DNA from: Hyphomicrobiales bacterium
GTDB lineage: Bacteria; Pseudomonadota; Alphaproteobacteria; Rhizobiales; Rhizobiaceae
NCBI GenBank assembly: GCA_900466475.1
Contig: UBMI01000009.1
Coordinates: 62,001-126,000 of the forward strand
DNA length: 64,000 nucleotides
Direction: 5' to 3'
Under the pieces are notes generated by a model. The model was not told the DNA's origin, ran no database searches, and saw only the letters and a list, made by a program, of their open reading frames with translations. The stretch's first letter is position 1. Every line of letters begins with the position of its first letter. Shown here in pieces: positions 1 through 8,718 of this stretch. A program made the position numbers and the translations under genes.

Positions 1-424
1 CATCCGCGACGGCCATGGTCTCGGCGATCTCGCCGGGGAAGAGTTTGCGCCAGAAACCGTCGAGCATGTCGGGTTCGCTCTGGCGGCGCATCGCCTCCAC
101 CACATCTGAGACCGCATAAGCCTTCGCATCGGGGAAGCGCTTCAGCAGAGCGCCGATGCCGAAGAAATGGTCGCCATGGCCGTGGGTGATGTAGATCGCC
201 TTCAGGTGCTTGCCGCTCGCCTCCACCCAGTCGGCGAGCGTCTTTGTCTGCGGTTCGGTCAGGAAAGTGTCGACGAGCACGGCATCACGTTCGCCCGAGA
301 TCAGCGTGGCGGAATTGGCGACCCATCGAAGCGCGGGATCTCCAGCCGGCACATCGCGGCTGAGGCCTGGGCGGCGGATTGTCAGGACATCGTAGCGCAG
401 GCTGGGGGTGGGGTTCGAGGTCAT
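1..424 (-). CDS. Metallo-beta-lactamase-fold hydrolase (C-terminus cut by window edge)
   Basis: The minus strand is open from an ATG at 424 to the window edge, giving about 141 residues of an incomplete protein. About 85 residues in, it carries the metal-binding signature THGHGDH (HxHxDH), preceded by a strand reading DAVLVDTF, which is the usual start of the MBL fold. The substrate cannot be told from this fragment; the family includes glyoxalase II-like enzymes, lactonases and RNases. It is divergent from the TetR gene at 541, with 116 bp between the start codons, so that regulator probably controls it. The fold call is firm and the function is open. Confidence 0.85.
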   Translation of the reverse strand, partial: MTSNPTPSLRYDVLTIRRPGLSRDVPAGDPALRWVANSATLISGERDAVLVDTFLTEPQTKTLADWVEASGKHLKAIYITHGHGDHFFGIGALLKRFPDAKAYAVSDVVEAMRRQSEPDMLDGFWRKLFPGEIAETMAVAD

Positions 425-507
425 GGCGGTAATTCCTTGAACAGTTGAGTTTTGGCGGCAGGGCGAGGGATCGAGCTTGATTTTTTGCTGCGAAACAATA
501 AATATAT

Positions 508-515
508 GACCGGTC
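508..515. promoter_or_regulatory. Candidate TetR operator (GACCGGTC palindrome)
   Basis: A perfect 8-bp palindrome lies in the AT-rich spacer between the MBL-fold gene and the TetR gene, 25 bp before the TetR start. Flanking bases give an imperfect longer dyad (TATGACCGGTCGTCTA). TetR proteins usually bind such dyads in divergent promoters. Assignment by position and symmetry only. Confidence 0.4.
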
Positions 516-540
516 GTCTATAATTGTTCAAGAGGGAAAA

Positions 541-1167
541 ATGGACGCAGACACGCCGGCTCGACGCGGCCCCAAGACGAACATGCACATGCGGGAGAAG
601 CTTATCGAGGCAGGTCTGAAGGAGATCCATGCTCATGGGTTTGCCGCGACCGGGATCCAGAAGATCGTCGACGACATCAAGGTACCGAAGGGCTCTTTCT
701 ACAATTACTTCGAGAGCAAGGAGGCCTTCGGGGCGGAGGTTTCCGATCGCTACTCCGAGCAGGCGCTTGCCCGGCTCACGAGTTTCCTTGCCGATCACGA
801 CAAACCGCCGCTTCGCCGCCTCAAGGCCTTTTTCGACGATCGCACCGCGTCCTTTGCCTTGAGAGGTCATACGCAGGGATGCGTGCTAGGCAATTTCAGT
901 GCCGAGACGGTGGACCACAGCGAGTTGATCCGCCAGCATGTGGCAGCGCATTTCGGCCGCTGGAGCCAGGTGATTGCGGCATGTCTGTCCGAAGCGCAGA
1001 CAGACGGCACACTCTCTGGCGAGCTGCCGGCCGGAGCACTTGCCGATTTCATCCTGAACAGTTGGGAAGGGGCGCTTCTGCGCATGCGCGCGGACCGTAG
1101 CGGAGCGCCGCTCGAGACATTCAAGCAGATGGTCTTTGACGTGCTGCTGCACGGCAAGGGGCATTGA
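541..1167 (+). CDS. TetR/AcrR-family transcriptional regulator
   Basis: This 208-residue protein has a typical TetR N-terminal helix-turn-helix: residues 18-65 include GFAATGIQKIVDD, then PKGSFYNYFESKEAF, the family signature over the recognition helix. The remainder is an all-helical ligand-binding and dimerisation domain of normal length, with GCVLGNFSAE near residue 114 as seen in TetR_C_6-like members. The ATG at 541 follows AGAGGG. It is divergent from the MBL-fold gene and most likely represses that gene and itself. The ligand is unknown. Confidence 0.93.
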   Translation: MDADTPARRGPKTNMHMREKLIEAGLKEIHAHGFAATGIQKIVDDIKVPKGSFYNYFESKEAFGAEVSDRYSEQALARLTSFLADHDKPPLRRLKAFFDDRTASFALRGHTQGCVLGNFSAETVDHSELIRQHVAAHFGRWSQVIAACLSEAQTDGTLSGELPAGALADFILNSWEGALLRMRADRSGAPLETFKQMVFDVLLHGKGH

Positions 1168-1315
1168 AGGCCATTTACCCCGGTTAAGAAGAAATTGCCG
1201 TTCCGGTTCGGGCATTTACCATCTTTTCCGACGTCATGGATCGGCAACAGTTCCAGCTTAATTCCGACATGTTCGGGCTGGAGTTTCCGGCATCGATATG
1301 CGGGCGGGGGATCAG

Positions 1316-1705
1316 ATGCCGGGCATTCTCATTGCAACCCTGTTGGCGACTGTCTCGGCCAAGGCGCCGATGGAATATGCCAGCGGCGACCTTCTCTTTT
1401 CGGATTGTGGCGGTTCGCGGCAGTTCGTCATCGGCTATGTTTCCGGCTGGCTCGACAAATGGAACCGGGATGAGTTTCTTGCGCGGCGTTCGTTCGCGGA
1501 TGCGGCCGGGGATCCGCAGGCGATGGTCAGTATAACCCGTCTCGGCCATTCGGTCGGGTGGAATATCTGCCTGCCGCCGGGCACGACACCCATCATTATC
1601 GGCGAAATGCTGTGCCACTTCCTGCAGGAGAATCCGGGCGTCCGCAGTGCTGAGGGCGACGATCTGGTGATGACCGTCGTTACCCGCAGCTACGGCTGCC
1701 GGTAA
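1316..1705 (+). CDS. Secreted Rap1a/Tai-like domain protein
   Basis: Starting at the ATG at 1316 (GGGGGA lies just upstream; an alternative ATG is at 1298) this is a 129-residue protein with a short signal peptide ending near VSAKA. The mature part follows the Rap1a/Tai pattern: FVIGYVSGWLDKWN, then a Cys in ICLPPGTT, a helix ending in HFLQENPGVRS, and a C-terminal Tyr-Gly-Cys. The two late Cys residues match the conserved disulfide of that family, whose founders are periplasmic immunity proteins against type VI secretion amidases. No effector or secretion gene lies nearby, so here it may be a solitary envelope protein. The fold call is moderate and the role unknown. Confidence 0.6.
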   Translation: MPGILIATLLATVSAKAPMEYASGDLLFSDCGGSRQFVIGYVSGWLDKWNRDEFLARRSFADAAGDPQAMVSITRLGHSVGWNICLPPGTTPIIIGEMLCHFLQENPGVRSAEGDDLVMTVVTRSYGCR

Positions 1706-1713
1706 GGCAGGCG

Positions 1714-2151
1714 TCAGGCCTTGCTGACAAGGATAGCGCCGCCGATGATAAGCAGGGTGCCGGCAGAGAGTTTGATGATATCAACCTCAGCAGCCTCTCC
1801 CAGAAACACCGCGCCGACGGCGAGCGTCACCAGGACGTTGCAGCTCCAGATCGGCGCGAGTTTGGAGACCGGTACGCCGTAGGCAAAGAGCGCGAAGCTG
1901 ATGAGGCCGGTGCCGAGGGCGAAACAGAGGCCGGCGATGGCGGCAAAGCCGATGCCTTCTGCCGTCCAGGGCGCGGGGCGCCAGATCAGGGCGGAGATCC
2001 CGCCCGCTACAGCGAGCGTCAGGCCGAAGGCGATGAGATAGGCCGAAGAGCCGACGCCCGATACGGCGCTCTGCTTCTGGAAAATAGCGGTGATGCCCCA
2101 GAGAATGGCGGGGACCACGCCGCCGACGAACAAGGGCCAGAATGCAGTCAT
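1714..2151 (-). CDS. Half-length DMT/EamA-type membrane transporter
   Basis: This 145-residue hydrophobic protein has about five transmembrane helices and an EamA-like ending (LLIIGGAILVSKA). It is half the usual ten-helix DMT length, so it would act as a dimer, as small multidrug-resistance-type and half-size EamA proteins do. AGGAG lies about 6 bp before the ATG at 2151. It runs convergent with the Rap1a-like gene, whose stop is 8 bp away. The substrate cannot be inferred. Confidence 0.8.
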   Translation of the reverse strand: MTAFWPLFVGGVVPAILWGITAIFQKQSAVSGVGSSAYLIAFGLTLAVAGGISALIWRPAPWTAEGIGFAAIAGLCFALGTGLISFALFAYGVPVSKLAPIWSCNVLVTLAVGAVFLGEAAEVDIIKLSAGTLLIIGGAILVSKA

Positions 2152-2309
2152 GATGAAACTCCTGTCGCACCGGACACGCTGAGACCTTCAGGGAAGGCGA
2201 TCGGGATGTGGTGCCACCAGACTAGGAGTTTCTTCTTGTTCTTTGTGGTCTTGTTGTTTTGCTGAAAGTTGGCAGATTCACGCGACGTCAGCAAGCAGCC
2301 GGATGAGTG

Positions 2310-2747
2310 TCACGCCCGCTTTTCTGCCTGGGCGGTGGCCATGGCGATGTCGCCGATTTCCGCCAGTGTCACCTTCTGGAATTCCCGCTCAAGCGTCTGT
2401 TCGGCACTTTCGAAGGCGCGCTGCAGCTTGCCATTTGCGGCGCGCTCGACGGGGCAAGACGGGTGATCGTTGGAGAGCGGCGCATCAAGGATCGTCTCGC
2501 CCTGCAGGGCGCGTTGCACATCCAGAATGGTAATCTCTGCCAACGGCCTTGTCAGCGACCAGCCGCCACCGCGGCCGCCCTCCGATTCGACGATGCCGTA
2601 TTGGCGCAGCGAGGCCATGGTGCGGCGGACGACGACAGGGTTGGTGTTGAGCATCTGGGCGATGCGCTCGCTCGTTTCCCGGCCGCCCAGCAATCCCATA
2701 TGGACGAGAACATGGATCATTCGCGCCAGTCTTCCGTCTTGCCGCAT
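2310..2747 (-). CDS. Rrf2-family transcriptional regulator
   Basis: The 145-residue product has an Rrf2 winged-helix: helix RLARMIHVLVHMGLLG, recognition region NPVVVRRTMASLRQYGIV, and the wing motif ESEGGRGGGWSLTRP. Only one Cys is present in the region where IscR/NsrR-type members carry three Fe-S ligands (HPSCPVE), so a cluster-free YwnA-like regulator is likely. I prefer the ATG at 2747 over a TTG at 2771, because the longer form would begin inside the inverted repeat at 2765-2781. It is divergent from the hydrolase at 2893. Confidence 0.9.
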   Translation of the reverse strand: MRQDGRLARMIHVLVHMGLLGGRETSERIAQMLNTNPVVVRRTMASLRQYGIVESEGGRGGGWSLTRPLAEITILDVQRALQGETILDAPLSNDHPSCPVERAANGKLQRAFESAEQTLEREFQKVTLAEIGDIAMATAQAEKRA

Positions 2748-2764
2748 CTGCGCCTCTCCATAGC

Positions 2765-2781
2765 GTAACAAATAGTGTTAC
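2765..2781. promoter_or_regulatory. Inverted repeat, probable Rrf2 operator
   Basis: GTAACA and TGTTAC are perfect 6-bp arms separated by 5 bp, 18 bp upstream of the Rrf2 ATG and about 110 bp upstream of the hydrolase. TTGACT at 2788-2793 could be a -35 element for the hydrolase. Position and symmetry suggest autoregulation and control of the divergent gene. Confidence 0.55.
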
Positions 2782-2892
2782 GGTCTATTGACTCCCATTT
2801 TCTGTAACGTAAAAAGATACGGAATTAAAGATTCGATGTCGCCCGGATGCGATTTTTCCGAGGGCGACGGGCTTATTGTCGAGGAGGCAGCG

Positions 2893-3864
2893 ATGCAGCA
2901 GCGCATGATCGAAACAGCAACCTTGAGGATGAACATTGCCGAAGCGGGCGAGGGGCCGCTGGTGCTGCTATGCCATGGGTTTCCGGAGACATCGCATGCA
3001 TGGCGTCATCAGATTACCGCACTTGCAGGGGCGGGCTTTCATGCCGTGGCGCCCGACATGCGCGGTTATGGCCGAACGGAAAGCCCTGATGAGGCTGGCG
3101 CCTATACGGTCGTCGATCTCGTGGCCGACATGGTGGCGCTTGTCGATGTGCTTGGTGCGGAACAGGCTGTCATCGTTGGCAATGACTGGGGTGCGACGGT
3201 TGCCTGGCAGGCCGCGCTGATGCGTCCGGACAGGTTCCGGGGTGTCGTCGCGATGAGCGTGCCTCTCATGGGTCAGCCGCCGATACCGCCGACGAAGATC
3301 TTTCCGGCAACGGCAGATCATCTGCTGTATGTGCTCTACTTCCAGGAGCCGGGATTGGCGGAGGCCGAGTTCGAGCGGAATGTGGAGGTCACCCTTCGCA
3401 AGATCTATGGCACCGCAAGCGGCGAGGCAGGCCCGCGGCTGCCGGGCGACGGAACGCCCAATCCCTTCGGCATGGTCTCACGCGCATCCGGTTTGCTCGC
3501 CGATCTGCCGGAAAGTGATACCCTTCCCACTTGGCTTCCGAAATCCGATCTCGATACGTTCGTCGACGCATTCAAGGCATCGGGCTTTCGCGGCGGCCTG
3601 AACTACTATCGCAACCTTGACCGGAACTGGGAATTGCAGAAGGCTTTTGCGGGGCTGAAGATCGAGATCCCCGCGCTGTTCATGGCCGGCGAACGCGATA
3701 CGGGCCTTGCCATCCCCGGAATGCGGGAGATTATCGGCGCGATGCCGCAGCTCGCGCCCGACCTCAGGGCGACGCAGTTCATTCCCGGCGCCGGCCACTG
3801 GTTGCCGCAGGAGCGGCCCGACATTGTCAGCCGTGCGATCATCGATTTCGTGCAGGGCCTGTGA
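2893..3864 (+). CDS. Alpha/beta hydrolase, epoxide-hydrolase-like
   Basis: The ATG at 2893 is preceded by GAGGAGG and gives 323 residues, typical of soluble epoxide hydrolases. Visible motifs are HGFP (oxyanion hole), GNDWGA with Asp as nucleophile, the cap-domain motif YFQEPG with a candidate epoxide-activating Tyr, GERD with the acidic residue, and GAGHWLPQE with the catalytic His. An Asp nucleophile fits epoxide hydrolases and haloacetate dehalogenases rather than esterases; the YFQEPG cap favours the former. It is divergent from the Rrf2 regulator with an inverted repeat between. The physiological substrate is unknown. Confidence 0.88.
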   Translation: MQQRMIETATLRMNIAEAGEGPLVLLCHGFPETSHAWRHQITALAGAGFHAVAPDMRGYGRTESPDEAGAYTVVDLVADMVALVDVLGAEQAVIVGNDWGATVAWQAALMRPDRFRGVVAMSVPLMGQPPIPPTKIFPATADHLLYVLYFQEPGLAEAEFERNVEVTLRKIYGTASGEAGPRLPGDGTPNPFGMVSRASGLLADLPESDTLPTWLPKSDLDTFVDAFKASGFRGGLNYYRNLDRNWELQKAFAGLKIEIPALFMAGERDTGLAIPGMREIIGAMPQLAPDLRATQFIPGAGHWLPQERPDIVSRAIIDFVQGL

Positions 3865-3869
3865 GCGGT

Positions 3870-4715
3870 TTAATCGCCGTCTTCGAGCATCCGCTCAAGG
3901 GTGGCGATCAGTTCCCGACTGCCGGTGCGGTCATCGGCGATTGTCTGGAAGACGCCGGCCATGCCCTTGAAGATGAGGGCGGCGGGATCGTCTGCGCCCA
4001 GGAACTCGGCAATCTCTTCCATTTCCGCCACCCAGCGATAGGCCTTCGGAAACATGTCCGGAATGGACTGGCGCAGCCGCTTCAGATGCTCGCTCTGGCT
4101 TTCGGCCAGTTCCACCTTCAATGCGTCGCTGGCACCAGAGCGTGCGGCCGCAAGCAGCATGGCGGCGGAGAGGCCTGTCATGCCCTTGTTGATGCCGGCG
4201 TAACACATCTTCAACGCGGAGGCGGCTCCAACGGGGCCCTTCACGCGGCGGATCTTCAGGCCGAAGCGGGAGAGGAGATCGGGTTCGCCGGCGAGATCAC
4301 CGCTGAGGCAAACGACCGGGCCGGCCTTGCCGGGAACCGGCGGGCCGCCGATGATCGAGCCGTCGATGACCTTGGCGCCAGAGGAAGCGAGGCCGGCGGC
4401 CAGCTTTTCCATGGTCTTCGGGCTTATGGCATTGAGATCGACAAAGGGTGGTTTGTTGCCGCTGTCGCGCAGCACCGGAGCGATGAGATCCGCAACCTTC
4501 TGCGCTTCTGCCGGCGGAACGATAGAGAGGATGATATCGGCCTCGGCGAATGCCGAAAGCGGAGCGGCGATGAGGCCAGCGGCTCGGGCGCGCTCGATTG
4601 TCGCTTCACTGCGTCCATCGAGAAAGGTGATGACCTTGGCGCCGGACTCGGCAAGGCGGCGGCCGACGGCACTGCCCATGGCGCCGGCACCGAACAATGC
4701 GATTGTGGTGGACAT
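3870..4715 (-). CDS. NAD(P)-dependent beta-hydroxyacid dehydrogenase-like protein (DUF1932)
   Basis: This 281-residue protein starts with a Rossmann motif, FGAGAMGSAVGRRLAESG, typical of 6-phosphogluconate/3-hydroxyisobutyrate dehydrogenase relatives. The middle has DLNAISP and DGSIIGGPP in place of the classic substrate loop, and the C-terminal half (ALKMCYAGINKGM) matches the DUF1932 helical domain with a conserved Lys in the catalytic position. Substrate unknown. It is convergent with the hydrolase at 2893-3864 (5 bp between the two ends) and probably monocistronic. Confidence 0.85.
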   Translation of the reverse strand: MSTTIALFGAGAMGSAVGRRLAESGAKVITFLDGRSEATIERARAAGLIAAPLSAFAEADIILSIVPPAEAQKVADLIAPVLRDSGNKPPFVDLNAISPKTMEKLAAGLASSGAKVIDGSIIGGPPVPGKAGPVVCLSGDLAGEPDLLSRFGLKIRRVKGPVGAASALKMCYAGINKGMTGLSAAMLLAAARSGASDALKVELAESQSEHLKRLRQSIPDMFPKAYRWVAEMEEIAEFLGADDPAALIFKGMAGVFQTIADDRTGSRELIATLERMLEDGD

Positions 4716-4802
4716 TGGCGGAGAGACCTCATTGGCGGGATGGACTGAGATTAGGGCGGGACGGCCGATGCCGCAAGGCGGGTGCGGCCTTCGGTCCGCG
4801 TC

Positions 4803-5810
4803 TCAAAGGCTCGTTATCTCCTCAGCCTCTCTATTGGCCCGGTTTAAGCCGGACTGCGAACGCGCAGCATCGCGACAGGCCCTCGGCGAGCTACCTGTCA
4901 TGCGCTTGAAGGCATTGCTGAAGGCACTCTCGGACGTATAGCCGAGCGAGCGGGCGATAACGGCGACAGGGGTGGTTTCCTCCCTGAGCGCCCGTTCGGC
5001 AAGGTGCATACGCCATCCTGCGAGATAGGTCAGAGGGGCCGCACCCGAGATCGTGCGGAAATGAAAAGCAAAGGTCGTGCGGGACATGGCGCACGCACTG
5101 GCAAGCTCATCCAAATGCCAGGAACGGGTCGGGTCACCATGCATGAGGCGCAGTGCGGGTGCGAGGCGGGGATGCGACAACGCCCGTAGCCAGCCGGGAG
5201 GCATGAGCGCCGCCGTTTTCAGATGGGCGCGAAGGATCTGGATGAAGAGAAGCTGGGCAAGTTGCTCGCAGGCAAGACGAGCGCCGGGCTCTGTGGAAGC
5301 CCGTTCGTTGACGAGCTGGTCGAGAATCCATCTGATGGTCGAAGCCTGCAGGGACGCTGCGCCGATGTGTATCCAGGGCGGCAGGACATCGGCCAGCAAG
5401 CGGCCGCTGACGGGATCGAGCAGCACATGGCCGCCGATATGGGCAAAGTCATCGCCATCGCCAAGCTGCGCGGTCGAGCGGCCGGCACCTGAAAACAGGC
5501 TCATCGCATCGACCGCGGGAACACCAAGTGCGCTCGACAGCACGAAGGAGCGCCGCGCCGAAAGAAGGCCGACATCGCCGGCTTCGAACAGCATCGGCTT
5601 CGGCTCACCATCGATATCAACCCAGCAGCTGCCCTTCACCACGGCAAAGAACTTGATCGTCTTCGGCACCGGAAACCGGATTGCCCAGGGACCTCCAGCC
5701 GTGAACCCACCCGTGACAAGCGTTTCGGCATTGGTGAATTTCAGGATATCGGAGAAGGGATCGGAAGGCATTCTCGCACTATCGCGCAAGTATTCCACAC
5801 GTTCAAGCAT
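4803..5810 (-). CDS. AraC-family transcriptional regulator with cupin-type sensor domain
   Basis: The 335-residue protein has an N-terminal cupin-like sensor (residues about 20-190, of the AraC_binding/cupin_6 type) and a C-terminal double HTH (residues about 225-325: LDELASACAMSRTTFAFHF and VAVIARSLGYTSESAFSNAF, the two AraC recognition segments). The ATG at 5810 is used; an internal Met at 5771 is possible. It is divergent from the aldo/keto reductase at 5884, a very common arrangement in which the regulator activates the oxidoreductase. The inducer is unknown. Confidence 0.93.
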   Translation of the reverse strand: MLERVEYLRDSARMPSDPFSDILKFTNAETLVTGGFTAGGPWAIRFPVPKTIKFFAVVKGSCWVDIDGEPKPMLFEAGDVGLLSARRSFVLSSALGVPAVDAMSLFSGAGRSTAQLGDGDDFAHIGGHVLLDPVSGRLLADVLPPWIHIGAASLQASTIRWILDQLVNERASTEPGARLACEQLAQLLFIQILRAHLKTAALMPPGWLRALSHPRLAPALRLMHGDPTRSWHLDELASACAMSRTTFAFHFRTISGAAPLTYLAGWRMHLAERALREETTPVAVIARSLGYTSESAFSNAFKRMTGSSPRACRDAARSQSGLNRANREAEEITSL

Positions 5811-5883
5811 TCATAATCCGATCCGACGGTTCTAGCTTTGATCCATGCCGCCGGACCGGCGGTATTGGACAGAGAGAATCTTC

Positions 5884-6873
5884 ATGACATTGAGCAGACG
5901 AAAACTTGGCCGTCAGGGACTGGAAGTCGGAGCAATCGGCCTCGGTTGCATGGGCATGAGCCAGTCCTATGGGCCAGCCGACGAGGCGGAATCGATCGCG
6001 ACACTGCACCGCGCCATCGAGCTGGGTTGCGATTTCTTCGACACCGCCGAAAATTACGGCCCATTCAAGAACGAGGCTCTACTTGGCAAGGCGTTCACGG
6101 ATCGGCGCGAGAAGGTGGTGATCGCGACCAAATTCGGCTCACGCTTCGACGGTGACAGGATCGTCGGCACAGATAGCAGGCCGGAGAACATCATCCGGGT
6201 TGTCGAGGGTTGCCTCAGCCGGCTGCAGACCGATCATATTGACCTGCTTTACCAGCACCGCCTCGACAGGAGCGTCCCGATCGAGGACGTGGCCGGCACT
6301 GTCAGGGATCTGGTCATTGCAGGCAAGGTGCGCTTCTTCGGGCTTTCGGAGGTCGGTATCGCCAATCTTCGGCGCGCCCATGCTGTCCATCCTGTTTCTG
6401 CGCTGCAAAGCGAATATTCGCTCTGGGAGCGGAACCTGGAACCTGAGATCATTCCGGTTCTGCGCGAGCTCGGGATCGGTCTTGTACCGTTCTGCCCTCT
6501 GGGACGCGGTTTCCTCGCCGGTGGCGTGAAGCGGGCCGAGGACTATCCGGAAGGCGATACGCGGCGGATCGACCCGCGATATCAGGGCGCAAATTACGAT
6601 TCCAACATGCAGGCGGCGCAGATCGTCTTCGACATAGCCGCGAACAAGGGCGTGAAGCCCGGTCAGATCGCGCTCACCTGGCTGCTGCACAAGGGCGACG
6701 ATATCGTGCCGATCCCCGGCACCAAGCGCAGATCCTATCTGGAAGAGAATGTTGCTGCTGCCTCTATCCGCCTGGACGCTGAGGAGTTGCGGAGGCTCGA
6801 TGCAGCGCTGGTGACCGGGACGATATCCGGGAACCGTTATGCGGACTGGATCATGGCCACCATTGACCGTTAG
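5884..6873 (+). CDS. Aldo/keto reductase
   Basis: The ATG at 5884 (preceded by GAGAG) gives 329 residues. The AKR tetrad is present: Asp in DFFDTAENYG, Tyr in the same motif, Lys in ATKFG and His in LLYQHR. The NADPH-binding end GTKRRSYLEEN is also present. It resembles the IolS/YajO-like AKR branch, which reduces aldehydes and ketones with NADPH. Control by the divergent AraC protein is inferred. Its stop overlaps that of the minus-strand protease by 4 bp. Confidence 0.93.
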   Translation: MTLSRRKLGRQGLEVGAIGLGCMGMSQSYGPADEAESIATLHRAIELGCDFFDTAENYGPFKNEALLGKAFTDRREKVVIATKFGSRFDGDRIVGTDSRPENIIRVVEGCLSRLQTDHIDLLYQHRLDRSVPIEDVAGTVRDLVIAGKVRFFGLSEVGIANLRRAHAVHPVSALQSEYSLWERNLEPEIIPVLRELGIGLVPFCPLGRGFLAGGVKRAEDYPEGDTRRIDPRYQGANYDSNMQAAQIVFDIAANKGVKPGQIALTWLLHKGDDIVPIPGTKRRSYLEENVAAASIRLDAEELRRLDAALVTGTISGNRYADWIMATIDR

Positions 6874-7568
6874 TCCCGCATCCTCAGCTCATCCGTCTGC
6901 ATCTGCAGGGAGCCCAGCGTTTCGAGGAAACTCATGCCGAGCAGGCTCTGGTCGAGCCTGCCATCTTCGGCAACAGTGGCGGCAACGTTGTGACGCACGA
7001 TGGGGCCGATCGCCACCTGATCGAGGGTGATGGGCGCGGCGCGAGCGCGGCCGTTCGCAGTCATGACGGTCATGGAGTAGGTGAGCTGCTTCGGATCGAT
7101 GCCGATGCGCAACGCATCGGCGTGCGAGAGCGCCACCATGCTGGCGCCGGTATCGACCAGCATCGGCACTGACTGGCCGTTGACCGAGACCTCGGCCTCG
7201 AAATGGCCGTTCAGCATCTTGTGCACGATGACCTCCTGCCCGCCTTCGCTCGTTGTGACGACGACAGCACGGCCGGGCACGAGGCCGGCAAGCAGGCGGT
7301 TGCCGACACCGAGCGCATCCTGCCGGTAGAGATAGGCAGTGGCGAGCGCAAGAATGATGACCAGCCAGATCATCAACTGCCGCATGGTCTGGCCTATGTT
7401 TCGACGGCTGCCCAAGATACCGGCAGCCAGCATCAGGGCAATCGGCAGCAGGTAGACGAAGCGGCCGAAATCGTCGCTTGCCAATCCAAAAATACGAGTC
7501 TGATCACTGTTGAAGAGCAGGACGGCAAGGCCGATGCCGATGACGGCAAGCAGGATGATGAGGCGCAT
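6870..7568 (-). CDS. Membrane-anchored retropepsin-like aspartic protease (TIGR02281-type)
   Basis: The 232-residue protein has three hydrophobic segments in its first 100 residues (starting LIILLAVIGIG, FVYLLPIALML and LMIWLVIILAL), then a single retropepsin-like domain with the active-site motif LVDTGASMVALS and a late hydrophobic LLGMSFLE. One such domain per chain implies a homodimeric protease, probably facing the periplasm. Its ATG overlaps the stop of the DUF1289 gene, so the two are translationally coupled. The substrate is unknown. Confidence 0.88.
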   Translation of the reverse strand: MRLIILLAVIGIGLAVLLFNSDQTRIFGLASDDFGRFVYLLPIALMLAAGILGSRRNIGQTMRQLMIWLVIILALATAYLYRQDALGVGNRLLAGLVPGRAVVVTTSEGGQEVIVHKMLNGHFEAEVSVNGQSVPMLVDTGASMVALSHADALRIGIDPKQLTYSMTVMTANGRARAAPITLDQVAIGPIVRHNVAATVAEDGRLDQSLLGMSFLETLGSLQMQTDELRMRD

Positions 7569-7774
7569 CAGGCCGTCGCCTCCAGAGGTTTCGCCGATTC
7601 GGGAACACGTGCTGCGAGCCTGGCGGGCAGGCTGTTCATGATGGTTTCGCGGTCCTCGTCGGAAAAGCGCATCCAGCCGGCGATTTCATCCGTTGTGCGG
7701 CCACATCCGGCGCAGAGACCGGTGAGAGGATCCAGGGAGCATATGCGGATACAGGGTGTTCGCATGAGCGTCAT
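7568..7774 (-). CDS. DUF1289 small Cys-rich protein
   Basis: The 68-residue protein has the DUF1289 pattern TPCIRICSLDPLTGLCAGCG followed by TTDEIAGW. Four Cys in CxxxC...CxxC spacing suggest a metal or Fe-S site. It lies 9 bp after cobS and overlaps the protease start, so cobS, this gene and the protease may be cotranscribed. The biochemical role of the family is not established. Confidence 0.9.
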   Translation of the reverse strand: MTLMRTPCIRICSLDPLTGLCAGCGRTTDEIAGWMRFSDEDRETIMNSLPARLAARVPESAKPLEATA

Positions 7775-7783
7775 ATCGTGATT

Positions 7784-8563
7784 TCAGAGGGCCATGGCAA
7801 GGGCGCAGAAAGCCGCGACCTCGCAAATCTGCTGGGTGGCGCCAAGCGTGTCGCCGGTATGGCCGCCGAGCCTGCGGCGGATAAACCAGGTGAAGACAAG
7901 CGTCGAGAGGCCGGCGGCGAGGAGAGCCGAGACGAAGGGAAGCAGACCGAGCGCGGGCCAGACGAGCATGGCAGTGATAAAGCCTGCCACGACGAGCGCG
8001 ATCTGCATCGTCGCCTCGACGGGGCTGCCAGCCGAGGCTGCAAGGCCATCCGGCTTTGCAGCGGGAAGGCGCTGCCAGTGCCAGGCAATTGCACCGCGAC
8101 TGAGTGCGGCAACGGCCGGAATGGCAAGAGCAGCGGCAAAGGGTGCTGCCTCGCGGGCAATGGCGGCAAGTGCGGAGGCCCGGAGAGCGAAGGAGAGGAT
8201 CAGGGCGATCGCCCCATAGCTGCCGATGCGGCTGTCCTTCATGATGATCAGGCTCTGCTCGCGCGACTTGCCGCCGCCGATGCCGTCGGCCGTATCGGCA
8301 AGCCCGTCTTCATGCAGCGCTCCGGTGAGGATCGTCAGCACGGCGAGGGCGACGAGCGCCGCCATCAGGCGGTCGGCGCGAAAGGCCAGCATTAGCAGGA
8401 AGACGAGCGCGGGCAGGGCGCCGATGAGGAGACCGGCGAGCGGGAAGACACGCACCAGCCGGCCAAGCTTGCCGTCATAGCCGGCAAAGAGCCATGGCGG
8501 CATCGGAATACGGCTCAGGAAAGCCACGGCGCGCGCGGCATCGACCACGATGGCTTTTATCAT
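7784..8563 (-). CDS. cobS: Adenosylcobinamide-GDP ribazoletransferase (cobalamin synthase)
   Basis: The 259-residue integral membrane protein contains the CobS signature [14 protein letters not shown] and the following [13 protein letters not shown], with hydrophobic helices throughout. CobS joins alpha-ribazole to adenosylcobinamide-GDP in the last steps of B12 synthesis at the inner membrane. The ATG at 8563 matches the family start ([20 protein letters not shown]); an upstream extension to 8704 runs through unconserved sequence toward the cobT promoter. It is divergent from cobT, which makes its co-substrate. I saw no cobalamin riboswitch in the spacer. Confidence 0.95.
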   Translation of the reverse strand: MIKAIVVDAARAVAFLSRIPMPPWLFAGYDGKLGRLVRVFPLAGLLIGALPALVFLLMLAFRADRLMAALVALAVLTILTGALHEDGLADTADGIGGGKSREQSLIIMKDSRIGSYGAIALILSFALRASALAAIAREAAPFAAALAIPAVAALSRGAIAWHWQRLPAAKPDGLAASAGSPVEATMQIALVVAGFITAMLVWPALGLLPFVSALLAAGLSTLVFTWFIRRRLGGHTGDTLGATQQICEVAAFCALAMAL

Positions 8564-8718
8564 TTCCGGATCATTCCTGCGGTCCCCTGTCTCTCCCGGC
8601 GTCTTTGTCTTGCTGCGGCTTTTGAGGTTGTTCCTCTTGGCCCGTCGCTTTAAGAGAGTCGCCACGCAAAGAACCCGATTTGCCGGGAAAAGACAAGAAT
8701 ACAAGGAAAGCCATCCAG

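Noticed and set aside
2155..2232. GAAACTCCT/AGGAGTTTC inverted repeat
   Set aside because: One arm is simply the ribosome-binding site of the DMT gene; the 60-bp spacing makes an operator unlikely.
8564..8718. Possible cobalamin riboswitch between cobS and cobT
   Set aside because: No B12 box-like motif was seen and the spacer is short for a riboswitch serving either gene.
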